Assembly: GCF_003515685.1 (NCBI RefSeq)
Contig: NZ_QWEG01000010.1
Location: 124,001 to 188,000 of the forward strand
Direction of reading: 5' to 3'
Source of the DNA: Neobacillus notoginsengisoli
Lineage (GTDB): Bacteria; Bacillota; Bacilli; Bacillales; Cytobacillaceae
Length of the DNA: 64,000 nt
Position 1 is the stretch's first letter; every line of letters begins with the position of its first letter. The notes under the pieces are model-generated. The model ran no database searches. It had not been told where the DNA came from and was given only the letters and a program-made list of their open reading frames with translations. Below, piece after piece: positions 51,877-60,258 of the stretch. Both the position numbers and the translations under genes were made by a program.

Positions 51877-52080
51877 GTGAGTAAAAACAAGGTGGTTAAG
51901 CCGGTATCCTTTAACAAGACAAATGAACAGGATGTAAAATTGATGGCTTTTTTGAAAGGGAAAAATTTCAGCGGCTACGTCAAGGAACTAATTACGGTTG
52001 ATATGCAGCGAAAAGAATCTTCTTTGAAGATCGTTGAAAGAACAAAAGAGGGAGGGGTAAAGATTGTCCTGGGTCGGTAA
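51877..52080 (+). CDS. Small basic protein, possible DNA-binding autoregulator
   Basis: 67 residues from GTG behind GAGAGGGGGGAG. FNKTNEQDVKLMAFLKGKNFSGYVKELI (in part) resembles the ribbon-helix-helix/AlpR type of small repressors: a short strand, then two helices. Position next to the palindrome fits autoregulation. The gene ends within an 11-bp stem, AAAGAGGGAGG (52045-52055) with CCTCCCTCTTT (52086-52096). Confidence 0.6.
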   Translation: MSKNKVVKPVSFNKTNEQDVKLMAFLKGKNFSGYVKELITVDMQRKESSLKIVERTKEGGVKIVLGR

Positions 52081-52170
52081 TACCGCCTCCCTCTTTCGCT
52101 GCCCACTGTAACACTGTAACACGGTTGGCACTGTCAATTGTCACTACATTTTAAAAAGGGAGGACGAGCG

Positions 52171-52452
52171 ATGATAGAAGGGAAGGGGTTAGGCGGCAAG
52201 AAGGTAAATCGGGTTAACGTGTCTCTTTCCAATGAATTTAATCGGAAACTTAATCGACTGGCCACCGCCTGTAACATGCGGCCGACTACCCTGGCCGGTC
52301 TGTTGGTTGAAAGGTGCCTGGACTCAGCTGAGGTGATCGTGGAGCTGCAGAAACAATACTGCCTCCACTCTGCCTATAAAATCATGCCGGTTAAAAGGAA
52401 TGGCGAGCTGAGCTACTTACTCAATGATAACGGAAGGGAGGATGTTTGGTGA
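52171..52452 (+). CDS. Ribbon-helix-helix-like small protein
   Basis: 93 residues from ATG behind GGGAGGACGAG. VNRVNVSLSNEFNRKLNRLATACNMRPTTLAGLLVERCL (read in parts) has the strand-helix-helix pattern of CopG-type regulators. The leader contains tandem CACTGTAA units (52104-52119). Confidence 0.65.
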   Translation: MIEGKGLGGKKVNRVNVSLSNEFNRKLNRLATACNMRPTTLAGLLVERCLDSAEVIVELQKQYCLHSAYKIMPVKRNGELSYLLNDNGREDVW

Positions 52453-52694
52453 GCTGGGTGAGCTTTGCATCAGGAGTGCTTGTCACGGTATTTGCTTATG
52501 GATTGTTAGGCAGCTACGACGAGGTGCCAGAGCTTGAACCTGAAGATGACGAAATTGAAGTTAGTGACTATGCCGGGAGATTGGTTACGATGTCCTGCCA
52601 AACCTGCAGAAAACTTAAACGACATAGAGAAGTACAGCCGAACCTTTACCAATGCACGAAGTGTAAGCGAGAAGTGGATTTAAGAATATCATAA
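52449..52694 (+). CDS. Small membrane-anchored zinc protein
   Basis: 81 residues from GTG 52449, overlapping the previous stop. N-terminal membrane helix (WVSFASGVLVTVFAYGLLG), acidic linker, then CQTCRKLKRH and YQCTKCKRE. Last phage gene before attR; unrecognised. Confidence 0.65.
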   Translation: MSWVSFASGVLVTVFAYGLLGSYDEVPELEPEDDEIEVSDYAGRLVTMSCQTCRKLKRHREVQPNLYQCTKCKREVDLRIS

Positions 52695-52709
52695 TGATTC
52701 ACCAAAATA

Positions 52710-52760
52710 CTTACGTATTCATAACCGGTGGTTTGTGGAGCAGGGAAAACGGAGGTGCTG
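52710..52760. other. attR
   Basis: attP arm CTTACGTATTCATAACCGG (52710-52728) plus TGGTT, crossover TG at 52734-52735, then comFA (TGGAGCAGGGAAAACGG; codons for the Walker A GAGKTE). Confidence 0.92.
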
Positions 52761-53687
52761 TTCAAGGCGATTGATACGGCTATCGCCTCGGGAAAGCGGG
52801 TTTGCATCGCGACACCAAGGACCGATGTCGTCCTCGAACTTACGCCCCGTCTGAAGAACGCATTTCCGGCTGTTAAAATCGCGTCCCTGTACGGCGGAAG
52901 CGAGGACCGCCATAGTTTTGCCCAGCTGACCATTGCGACTACCCACCAGCTGCTCAGGTTTCACGAGGCGTTTGACACGATCATTCTTGACGAGGTGGAT
53001 GCTTTCCCGTACACGATGGACGAGTCGCTGCAGCGCGCTGCCGAAAAGGCGAGAAAGCCTGTGTCCGCGATTATTTACCTCACCGCAACACCTAGCCGGA
53101 AGTGGCAAACGGAATGCCGGACGGGCAAGCGGAATTTTGTCACCATCCCTGCCCGATTCCACCGTCATTCGCTTCCGGTTCCGGAATTCCGCTGGTGCGG
53201 GAACTGGCGGAAGCGGCTTGCGAAGAAACAGCTTCCGCCCGAATGCCTGGGCTGGATTAGCGAGCGGCTCTCTGCAAGAAAGCAGGCGCTCATCTTTTTC
53301 CCGCACATCGAATCGATGCAGGCCGCCCTGCCGCTTTTGCAAAAACAAAATCCCGCCATTGATTCCGTCCACGCCGAAGACCCAGAGCGCAAGGAGATAG
53401 TCCTTGGGATGCGGAACGGTGAAACGCCAATCCTCCTGACGACCACCATCCTCGAACGCGGCGTCACCTTTGCCAACATTGACGTCGCCATCATCGGCGC
53501 CGAGGACCGGATCTTCACAGAAAGCGCCCTCGTCCAAATCGCCGGCCGGGCGGGTCGGAGCGCCAAGCACCCAACCGGCACCGTCACGTTCTTTCATTTT
53601 GGCAAAACTACAGCCATGGAGCAGGCGCGGAAGCAAATTCAAACGATGAACAAAGAAGGAAAGACAAGGGGATTGCTGGATGACTGA
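52734..53687 (+). pseudogene. comFA: comFA, 3' part, interrupted by prophage
   Basis: 317 residues from Cys of the Walker A motif (CGAGKTEVLF) onward: motif Ia-like VCIATPRTDVVLEL, Walker B TIILDEVDAFPY, motif III YLTATPSR, helicase C domain with ALIFFPHIESM, LTTTILERGVTF, QIAGRAGRS. No RBS precedes the first in-frame GTG (52728), so this half is not expected to be translated in the lysogen. Rejoining with 12322-12873 at TG gives a full ComFA. Confidence 0.93.
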
Positions 53688-53759
53688 GTTTCTGGCAACA
53701 TCCTAGGAATCGTTAACGAAATTCACGATTTTATTTTTGAAGAAAAGGGGGGCTGTTAC

Positions 53760-54476
53760 ATGCTCTTTGAAACGCAGCTCTGTCTGCTGTGCGGCGGCGA
53801 AGCGGAGGAAGAGGAATCGTGGTCAAGCTTGTTTTCGTGGGCGAAGGATTATTGTTTCTGCAAAAATTGTATGGGAAGGCTTGCTCGCATTGACGGTGAA
53901 ACATGCCGGATTTGCGGCCGGGCTTTTACGGAAAATGAACAGAAATTCCGGGTTGGCGACCTATGCGGGGACTGCGATCGCTGGGAGCAGGACGACACAT
54001 GGAGCGGCTTGATTTCTGCGAATGTATCGCTCTATTCGTACAATGATTTCTTGAAGGATATCATTGCCCGCTTTAAATACCGGGGTGATTATATGCTGGC
54101 AAAAGCTTTCGGCGATGAGGCTCGCGCAGCGATAAAGAAACTAAAGCCCGACGTCATCACCCCGATTCCGCTCAGCCCAGAGCGTCTCTATGAACGAGGC
54201 TTTAACCAAGCGGAAGCCATTCTTGAACAGACAGGCTTTAAGTGGAATTTGCTGCTCAGCCGTGTGCATGGGGAGAAGCAGTCGAAAAAATCCCGAAGTG
54301 AAAGAATCCATGTACCGCAAGTATTCAAACTCGCGCAGCTGGGAGACTTGGATGGATGCCGAATCCTCCTCGTGGATGATATTTATACAACCGGTTCCAC
54401 CCTCAGGCATGCCGCCAAGCTGTTAAGGGAGGCAGGTGCTGGAGATATCAGCTCCTTTACAATCGCGAGGGGATGA
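53760..54476 (+). CDS. comFC: ComFC, late competence phosphoribosyltransferase-like protein
   Basis: 238 residues. N-terminal zinc finger region (CLLCGGEAE ... CKNCMGRL ... CRICGRAF ... CGDCDRW), then the PRTase domain with KYRGDYMLAKAF, PIPLSPERLYERGFNQAE, and the PRPP loop ILLVDDIYTTGSTL. ComFC is needed for uptake of single-stranded DNA together with ComFA. RBS GGGGGG. It directly follows comFA; comFB, present between them in B. subtilis, is absent. Confidence 0.95.
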   Translation: MLFETQLCLLCGGEAEEEESWSSLFSWAKDYCFCKNCMGRLARIDGETCRICGRAFTENEQKFRVGDLCGDCDRWEQDDTWSGLISANVSLYSYNDFLKDIIARFKYRGDYMLAKAFGDEARAAIKKLKPDVITPIPLSPERLYERGFNQAEAILEQTGFKWNLLLSRVHGEKQSKKSRSERIHVPQVFKLAQLGDLDGCRILLVDDIYTTGSTLRHAAKLLREAGAGDISSFTIARG

Positions 54477-54803
54477 TTTTGGAAGAGCTGCATTTGATTG
54501 TTCATCCCCCCATTCTAGCGTTTGCGATTGGAAGTTTATGAACCAATATACATAATAATCCGTTCCGCGCCCCGACCGCCAACCCATGGACATAACTGCG
54601 TTTCATTTTACAACCGTAGTGAATTCGCCTAGAATAAAAGGTAAGGGATAGGGAAGACTGTTCCCTGAGAAGACAAATAATTAACCGGCCACTGGCGAGA
54701 AAGAACGAGGTAGATCCTTCCTGCAAACCCAATAGGAAAAATAAAAAAGGTTAACACTATTTCCCTAGTGTTATTGTCAAAAATTCGACAAACTTTTTGT
54801 TCT

Positions 54804-54829
54804 GTTTTAGCAGGAGTTTCATAGGGTAA
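54804..54829 (+). promoter_or_regulatory. Sigma-B-type promoter of hpf
   Basis: GTTTTA (54804-54809), 14-base spacer, GGGTAA (54824-54829), close to the sigma-B consensus GTTTAA-N13/15-GGGTAT. B. subtilis hpf (yvyD) is likewise under sigma-B. The rest of the 399-base gap after comFC shows nothing recognisable. Confidence 0.7.
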
Positions 54830-54875
54830 AAGAGAAGTTATCTACATAGTCTTATCAAAAGGAGGAGTTTCACAT

Positions 54876-55424
54876 ATGAATTACAACATTCGTGGTGAAA
54901 ACATTGAAGTAACTCCAGCAATCCGCGAGTACGTCGAAAAAAAGATTTCCAAACTGGAAAGGTATTTTACCGAAACCCCAGAATCAAACGTAAACGTCAA
55001 TCTTAAAGTATTTCAGGATAAGACAGCAAAGGTGGAAGTCACAATCCCGATGCCGCACCTTGTGCTCCGCGCAGAGGAAAGCCACGAGGACATGTACGCC
55101 GGCATTGACCTGATTACCGATAAATTGGAGCGTCAAATCCGTAAGCATAAAACAAAGGTAAATCGCAAATTCCGTGAAAAGGGCGAATTTGCCGCAATGT
55201 TTGCCACACTGAATCAAACCGAATCAACTGATTTTGAAGATGACGAACTAGAAGTTGTCCGCACGAAACGTTTTGAACTGAAGCCGATGGACAGCGAGGA
55301 AGCCATCCTCCAGATGAACATGCTCGGCCATAACTTCTACGTCTTTACAAACGCCGAAACAAACCAAACAAACGTCGTCTACAAGCGCCACGATGGCCGC
55401 TACGGACTGATCGAAGCTCATTAA
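54876..55424 (+). CDS. hpf: Long-form ribosome hibernation promoting factor HPF
   Basis: 182 residues. N-terminal ribosome-binding domain (1-105: MNYNIRGENIEVTPAIREYVEKKISKLERYF in part), acidic/charged linker, C-terminal dimerisation domain (RTKRFELKPMDSEEAILQMNMLGHNFYVFTNAETNQTNVVYKRHDGRYGLIE in part). It pairs 70S ribosomes into 100S dimers in stationary phase or stress. RBS AAAGGAGGAG. Confidence 0.96.
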   Translation: MNYNIRGENIEVTPAIREYVEKKISKLERYFTETPESNVNVNLKVFQDKTAKVEVTIPMPHLVLRAEESHEDMYAGIDLITDKLERQIRKHKTKVNRKFREKGEFAAMFATLNQTESTDFEDDELEVVRTKRFELKPMDSEEAILQMNMLGHNFYVFTNAETNQTNVVYKRHDGRYGLIEAH

Positions 55425-55431
55425 GAAACTA

Positions 55432-55468
55432 CAAATCCGGTTCCCGTTTTGGGAGCCGGATTTTTTTG
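55432..55468 (+). terminator. Terminator of hpf
   Basis: AATCCGGTTCCC GTTTT GGGAGCCGGATT followed by a T-tract. Confidence 0.88.
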
Positions 55469-55494
55469 ATAAAGGATCTTATCTTGCCGTCAAA

Positions 55495-55650
55495 GAAGCT
55501 CCTAGACGCATTGAATCTGATTTGTGACTTTATGACCCGTAATTGTGACGATATGCACCCTTTTTCAGATTTATGAACCCAATCTATGTCAATATGCACC
55601 CCATTTCAATAGTTATGAGCCTTTCTGCAAAATCCACTGCTTATTCGCAT
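55495..55650 (-). repeat. TGTCACA array repeat, copy 4 (inverted, no hairpin)
   Basis: Read on the minus strand: GGCTCATAACTATTGAAA, GGGTGCATATTGACATAGA, GGGTTCATAAATCTGAAAAA, GGGTGCATATCGTCACAATTA, GGGTCATAAAGTCACAAATC. Same ~21-base period and unit order as the copies at 3.6 and 10.8-11.2 kb but without the CCATCCCG hairpin. Fills most of the gap between hpf and the DUF1028 gene. Confidence 0.7.
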
Positions 55651-55732
55651 CATAAGGAAAGGAATTTCCTTTTCAATAGCGAAATCTAGGGTATAGGATA
55701 ACCAACTACATAAATAAAGGAGAGCGATAAAC

Positions 55733-56599
55733 TTGACCTTTTCAATTGTCGGATTTGATCCTGTTGAAAAAGAGTGGGGGATTGCGGTTCAATCGAAGTT
55801 TCTTGGAGTCGGTTCCGTCGTCCCATGGGCAAAAGCAGGCGTCGGAGCTGTCGCGACGCAGTCGTATGCCAACACAACGTATGGACCGAAAGCACTGGAA
55901 CTGATGGAGTCAGGCAAGACTGCAGATGAAGCGCTTAACATCATCCTTGAAGAAGACAAGGAACGGGAGATGCGTCAGGTTGGCCTGATCGATGCGCAGG
56001 GAAATGCCGCAACCTTCACGGGTTCGCTGTGCTACAAATGGGCGGGCGGCATAACGGGACCTCATTTTGCTGCTCAGGGAAATATTCTAGTTGACGAAAA
56101 CACCGTCACAAAAATGGCCGAAACGTTTATAACAAAAAAAGGTACCCTCGCCGAGCGCCTGCTGGCTGCGCTCAATGCCGGCCAGGCCGCCGGCGGTGAC
56201 TCCCGCGGACAACAGTCGGCCGCCCTGTTAGTCGTCAAGGAACGCGGCGGCTATGGGAACTTCAATGACCGGTATATTGATCTTCGCGTAGATGACCATC
56301 CAGAGCCAATCAAAGAACTGATTCGCATCCATGGCCTCCAGCAGCTGTATTTCGCGCCGTCCAAACCGGAACGAATTGTACCAGTAACTGGAGAAATTGA
56401 AACGGAACTCGTCGAGCATCTTGGGCGGCTCGGTTATTTTAAGGCCAATTTTGCGGGCAAGGAAGAGACCTTGAAGGCACTGACAACTTACCTGCATACC
56501 GAGAACTTTGAAATGCGCGAACAAGCGGAAGGTTTTATCGACCTCGATGTACTCGAGTACATGAGAGCACAGCAGCCGCCCCTAACCGAAACGAATTAA
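55733..56599 (+). CDS. DUF1028 family protein (Ntn-hydrolase-like)
   Basis: 288 residues from TTG, AAAGGAG upstream. MTFSIVGFDPVEKEWGIAVQSKF, VGAVATQSYANTTYGPKALELM, GGDSRGQQSAALLVVKERGGYGNFNDRYIDLRVDDHPEPI (in parts) are the DUF1028 signatures. The C-terminal ~70 residues form a peptidoglycan-binding-like extension (ELVEHLGRLGYFK, FEMREQAEGFIDLDVLEYM). Enzymatic activity unknown. Confidence 0.88.
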   Translation: MTFSIVGFDPVEKEWGIAVQSKFLGVGSVVPWAKAGVGAVATQSYANTTYGPKALELMESGKTADEALNIILEEDKEREMRQVGLIDAQGNAATFTGSLCYKWAGGITGPHFAAQGNILVDENTVTKMAETFITKKGTLAERLLAALNAGQAAGGDSRGQQSAALLVVKERGGYGNFNDRYIDLRVDDHPEPIKELIRIHGLQQLYFAPSKPERIVPVTGEIETELVEHLGRLGYFKANFAGKEETLKALTTYLHTENFEMREQAEGFIDLDVLEYMRAQQPPLTETN

Positions 56600-56651
56600 A
56601 GAAAGAAGCATAAATGCAACCGTCAACAGCAGAAAAGAGATGACTTGATGT

Positions 56652-57209
56652 ATGAAACAAAAAGAGATCTTCCTGGCCTTTTTCAGGGTCGGCATGCTTG
56701 GATATGGCGGGGGGCCGTCAGCCATTCCCCTCGTGCAAAAAGAGGTTGTTTCACGCTATAAATGGGTGGACAGCGATGAATTCGGCGATATTCTTGCCCT
56801 CGCGAATGCACTTCCCGGCCCGATTGCCACAAAGCTTGCGGGATACATCGGCTATAGGGTAGGCGGGGTAACCGGGATGCTGAATGCAATCTTTGCTTCT
56901 ATTGTCCCAACCATTTTCTTAATGATCCTGCTCCTCACCAGCCTGAATGCGTTCAAGGAAGAACCATGGGTGCGCGGCGCGGCTAAAGCAGTTGTTCCGG
57001 TAGTCGCTATTATGCTCCTGACGATGACTTGGGAGTTTTTCGCAAAATCGATGAGATCAAGTCTTGGCATAGGATGGACGATCATCGTTCTGGCCGGCAG
57101 CTTTATTTTGCTTATAGCAATTGGAGTCCATCCGGCGATCATCATTTTCACCCTTCTCCTTGGTGCGCTTCTGAAACCTGACAAAAAGAAGGAGGAGGGC
57201 CGGGCATGA
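56652..57209 (+). CDS. Half-size chromate transporter (CHR family), first of pair
   Basis: 185 residues, one CHR domain: FFRVGMLGYGGGPSAIPLVQKEVV, LANALPGPIATKLAGYIGY, about five to six hydrophobic segments. Short-chain CHR proteins work as heteromeric pairs (ywrA/ywrB in B. subtilis) for chromate efflux. Confidence 0.88.
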   Translation: MKQKEIFLAFFRVGMLGYGGGPSAIPLVQKEVVSRYKWVDSDEFGDILALANALPGPIATKLAGYIGYRVGGVTGMLNAIFASIVPTIFLMILLLTSLNAFKEEPWVRGAAKAVVPVVAIMLLTMTWEFFAKSMRSSLGIGWTIIVLAGSFILLIAIGVHPAIIIFTLLLGALLKPDKKKEEGRA

Positions 57210-57736
57210 TTTACATGCAGATTTTCTGGGCCTTTTTCCTGCCGGGCATCCTCGGCTATGGAGGCGGACCGTCATCGATTCCGCTCATCCAGGCCGAAGT
57301 CGTCGACCATTACGGCTGGATGACTAACAGCGAGTTCTCCGAAGTTCTCGCAATGGGAAATGCCCTTCCCGGCCCGATTGCCACGAAGATGGCCGGCTAC
57401 ATTGGCTATGAGATCGCCGGTACGATGGGCGCGGTCGTCGGCGTATTTGCAAGCGTCGCACCGTCTCTGGCCCTCATGATCGGTCTGGTCGGCCTCATCA
57501 TGAGGCACAAAGAATCACCCAAGGTAAAACGTATGACCACCATCGTCCGGCCGGTCATCGCGGCCCTGCTCGCCGTCATGGCCTATGAATTCTTCGTGGA
57601 ATCCTATCATGGAGCGGGCATTTTGCATACAGGGATCCTCGCCGCCGCAAGCCTTCTCCTTATGGAGAAAATGAACATCCATCCGGCATACGTCATCGCC
57701 GGGAGCCTTCTATACGGGGCCATCTTCCTCGCATAA
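57206..57736 (+). CDS. Half-size chromate transporter (CHR family), second of pair
   Basis: 176 residues. FFLPGILGYGGGPSSIPLIQAEVV and MGNALPGPIATKMAGYIGYE repeat the CHR signature of its neighbour with the overall opposite extension; overlaps it by four bases, so translation is coupled. Confidence 0.88.
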   Translation: MIYMQIFWAFFLPGILGYGGGPSSIPLIQAEVVDHYGWMTNSEFSEVLAMGNALPGPIATKMAGYIGYEIAGTMGAVVGVFASVAPSLALMIGLVGLIMRHKESPKVKRMTTIVRPVIAALLAVMAYEFFVESYHGAGILHTGILAAASLLLMEKMNIHPAYVIAGSLLYGAIFLA

Positions 57737-57738
57737 CA

Positions 57739-57772
57739 AAAACCGAAAGGGAACGGCCCTTTCGGTTTTTTG
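57739..57772 (+). terminator. Terminator of the chromate transporter operon
   Basis: AAAACCGAAAGGG AACG GCCCTTTCGGTTTT then TT. Confidence 0.88.
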
Positions 57773-57925
57773 GATTGCAGGCTTTTGGAAGGGAAGGCGC
57801 GTTGGAGGAGGGCATCCGTCCAAAAAACTGGGTCTGGCGGAATAGTGCGAAAAACGGATAGTGTAATCCGCCGCTTGGCCACTCTAGTTTATCAGCAGTG
57901 CTTTCTTTATATTGTTTACTAGAAT

Positions 57926-58133
57926 GGTAACAGGCTTACCGGCGTATTCACACTGAAAGAAATAGAAATCATCTTCAATAAGAAGGGAATCTACAGTGGC
58001 CATTACAAACGTTTGTTGTAGTAGGTGAGCCGGAAGGGCTACTCAATGAATTCTTTGTGGTCGACAGGAATTTTGACAAAACCCACGATTATTTCCCGGG
58101 AAACGACAAAGTACTATTTTATAAGAAATCCCC
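57926..58133 (+). pseudogene. Decayed gene fragment
   Basis: Two frames read like one protein: FTLKEIEIIFNKKGIYSGH...KRLL, a stop, then VVGEPEGLLNEFFVVDRNF...KTHDYFPGNDKVLFYKK in the neighbouring frame. No start or RBS. Codon use is good, so this is probably a recent frameshifted remnant. Family not identified. Confidence 0.45.
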
Positions 58134-58160
58134 CAGAATAATTATTCAGGGGGATTTAAG
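58125..58160. terminator. Bidirectional terminator
   Basis: AAATCCCCC / GGGGGATTT hairpin with AT-rich loop, 20 bases beyond the stop of the heptahaem cytochrome on the minus strand. Confidence 0.75.
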
Positions 58161-58177
58161 CTTGCTTGGTTTGTATC

Positions 58178-59998
58178 CTAAGGTTGAGTCAGTTTTAATG
58201 GGGCATGTGCTGAACTCCTAAACTGTTCCTCAATAGTGTCGCCGCCATTACCGTGGCACTCTGAACAAGATATTGATTTAACTTTATGGTCTGAAGTATT
58301 AGGGTTGAATAATGGTTTTTTGCCGTATAGTTCGGTTTTTGCCATATCCGGTGTTTTTGCGGTGTGGCACTTCAAACAAAAATTTCGCTCATCTAAAATG
58401 TCCCAACTTTCTGTGTTGGTTTTGAATTTGTCTGTTTCAGAAAGGGGCTTGTTTCCAAGATTCTCTTTTAACATATAAATATTGTTTGACCCATGTGTTT
58501 CATGACAATCTGAACAGGTTAGCTGTCCATTTAAACTAGAACCATCTTCGGCGGTTATTTTATGTCCCGACTGCTCAGTGAACGCTTTATCTTTATAATA
58601 TTTCTCTATGTTTGTTGCCTTGGACTTATTAGCATCACCATTATGGCATTGGAAACACAAGCCGAAATCTTCGGGTTTTCCTGTTGCCTTATCCTGTTTC
58701 ATATATGAATTCACCGGATACAGGTCTTTATCTGGACTTGCATCTTTTATTTTATTTGGATTATCTGCTGACCAAGCCTCATGCGGATTGTGGCAGGATG
58801 CACAACTATTTGAAGAGGCATTCCCCGAAAGAGCAGTGTGCTTGTGCTTAGTATTTTCTTTGTCCGGTTTGGGAGCAGTTGTTCCATCATGGCAGGCCAT
58901 ACAAAGGTTTTTACCTGGATCGCTTCCAAATTCCCCTCCCAAAAGCGTATCACTTTTCCCAGTATGTGTGCTATGGCAAGCGGCGCAAGAATTTGTGTTG
59001 GTGGTAAAATTGCCATGCAAATCATGTGCGGTATTTTGGGACGTTGTTGTAAATTTTATATATCTTGCATAAATACGTCCATTTGTTTCATTGCTAATTG
59101 CTGGATTTACATATACATAATAAGTTGTGTTGTACTTTAATGGTTCTTTAGGAGTAAAGTTAAGGGTATACACCCCATCCTCACCAATGGGATTGCTCCC
59201 TTTTTCAGCTTCAACACTTTTTATGCTTTCTGTTTTCATTTCAGGAATGACTATTAATGGTTCACCAGGAACGGTTAATTTACCAATTTCATTCACTGTA
59301 ACTTGGATGCTTGCGTTTATCGGTACATTGGTCATGTCCTCCGCGTCAGTAGGAAAACCTTTTGAGCCTGGAGCTATTATTTTTATACCTGTAACTTGCG
59401 GTCTGCTCACTGTCGCTTCTGTTTCTGCGTTTATGGCGCTTGCATCTGCAGGACTAACAGTAACAGATTCTTCAGTTACTGCATTTTCGCTTTTGATGGT
59501 TCCATTTGGCGGCAGCTCTTTATCACTGTTTATTTTTGGATTGGCAGCTTCATCGCTGTTTGAGCCTGCAAGAGCGGATTTAATTGTAAAACTGATAGGC
59601 GTTTCAGCTATTTTTACACTGTCTGCCTCTAGAACGAATATAACCTTATGCAATCCTTCACTAAACACTTTTGAATATTTCCATTCACCGGTTCCGTTGA
59701 CTTTTAAAGAATCATTATCCGTAATTTCCATTCGCTTCATGGTTTCAGCATTTTCTTCGTATACTTTAATCTGCTGATGATTTTCTGCCAAAGGGACGGC
59801 TCCGATAATTTTTCCTGTAAATTCTGCTTTTGGATTATCCAGTATCGCCTCAGGTCCAGGAGATGTGACTTCTATTGAATAATCACTTTCAGCAGAAAAA
59901 ACAATGGAACTAGGAGAATAGAAAAGGAGAGAACTAAGTGAAAGGCTCACTATGACGAGATATGCAGCTATCCTGCTTAAGTAGTTCATCTTTTTCAC
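58178..59998 (-). CDS. Secreted seven-haem c-type cytochrome with Ig-like domains
   Basis: 606 residues. Signal peptide 1-36 (YLVIVSLSLSSLLFYS ... VFSA). About 40-140: Ig-like domain (IEVTSPGPEAILDNPKAEFTG). About 200-330: SbsA/Big_5-type Ig domain (TGIKIIAPGSKGF, YYVYVNPAISNETNGRIYARYIKF in parts). About 340-600: seven CXXCH motifs (CAACH, CMACH, CASCH, CFQCH, CSDCH, CLKCH, CSECH) in doubled-CXXCH arrangement. No wall anchor; probably loosely wall-associated. A possible conduit for electrons across the cell wall. Confidence 0.9.
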   Translation of the reverse strand: MKKMNYLSRIAAYLVIVSLSLSSLLFYSPSSIVFSAESDYSIEVTSPGPEAILDNPKAEFTGKIIGAVPLAENHQQIKVYEENAETMKRMEITDNDSLKVNGTGEWKYSKVFSEGLHKVIFVLEADSVKIAETPISFTIKSALAGSNSDEAANPKINSDKELPPNGTIKSENAVTEESVTVSPADASAINAETEATVSRPQVTGIKIIAPGSKGFPTDAEDMTNVPINASIQVTVNEIGKLTVPGEPLIVIPEMKTESIKSVEAEKGSNPIGEDGVYTLNFTPKEPLKYNTTYYVYVNPAISNETNGRIYARYIKFTTTSQNTAHDLHGNFTTNTNSCAACHSTHTGKSDTLLGGEFGSDPGKNLCMACHDGTTAPKPDKENTKHKHTALSGNASSNSCASCHNPHEAWSADNPNKIKDASPDKDLYPVNSYMKQDKATGKPEDFGLCFQCHNGDANKSKATNIEKYYKDKAFTEQSGHKITAEDGSSLNGQLTCSDCHETHGSNNIYMLKENLGNKPLSETDKFKTNTESWDILDERNFCLKCHTAKTPDMAKTELYGKKPLFNPNTSDHKVKSISCSECHGNGGDTIEEQFRSSAHAPLKLTQP

Positions 59999-60136
59999 AG
60001 CGTTTCATCCTCTGCTATATGTTAAGCCTGCATTATTTTCTAAGGCAGCTTTCAAACTAATTATATCAACCAAAAGTATGGTAAATATCAGCGTAATAGG
60101 AACACTTTTTGACAATATCAAGTGTCTAAAAAGAGA

Positions 60137-60173
60137 ACGAGGTAGTAATAATGAGTTATAACTACCTCGTTAA
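60137..60173 (-). terminator. Hairpin after six-haem cytochrome 2
   Basis: AACGAGGTAGT / ACTACCTCGTT stem. A related hairpin (CAAGGTAGTAA / TTACTACCTTG) follows the upstream paralogue, as part of the same duplication. Confidence 0.6.
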
Positions 60174-60258
60174 TTAGCTGCTTTTAAGGTAATATATCAG
60201 ATTGCTATCTAGTGTCAATGCTAATCGAATTTACAAATAGTGGGGCTATTTGCATTAG

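Larger units (their letters stand above)
12874..52735. mobile_element. Siphovirus-type prophage inserted in comFA
   Basis: The unit between the two TG crossover dinucleotides is 39,860 bp. It has the full module order of a temperate HK97-headed siphophage of Bacillaceae: integrase, repressor switch, replication, packaging, head, tail, lysis. No structural or replication gene is visibly broken, apart from an insertion element at 24.8-26.9 kb that removed the RBS of a small DUF3892 gene. The phage is probably inducible. Confidence 0.95.

Noticed and set aside
52728-53687. Independent expression of the comFA 3' half from GTG 52728
   Set aside because: No RBS or promoter-like sequence in the adjoining attP arm.
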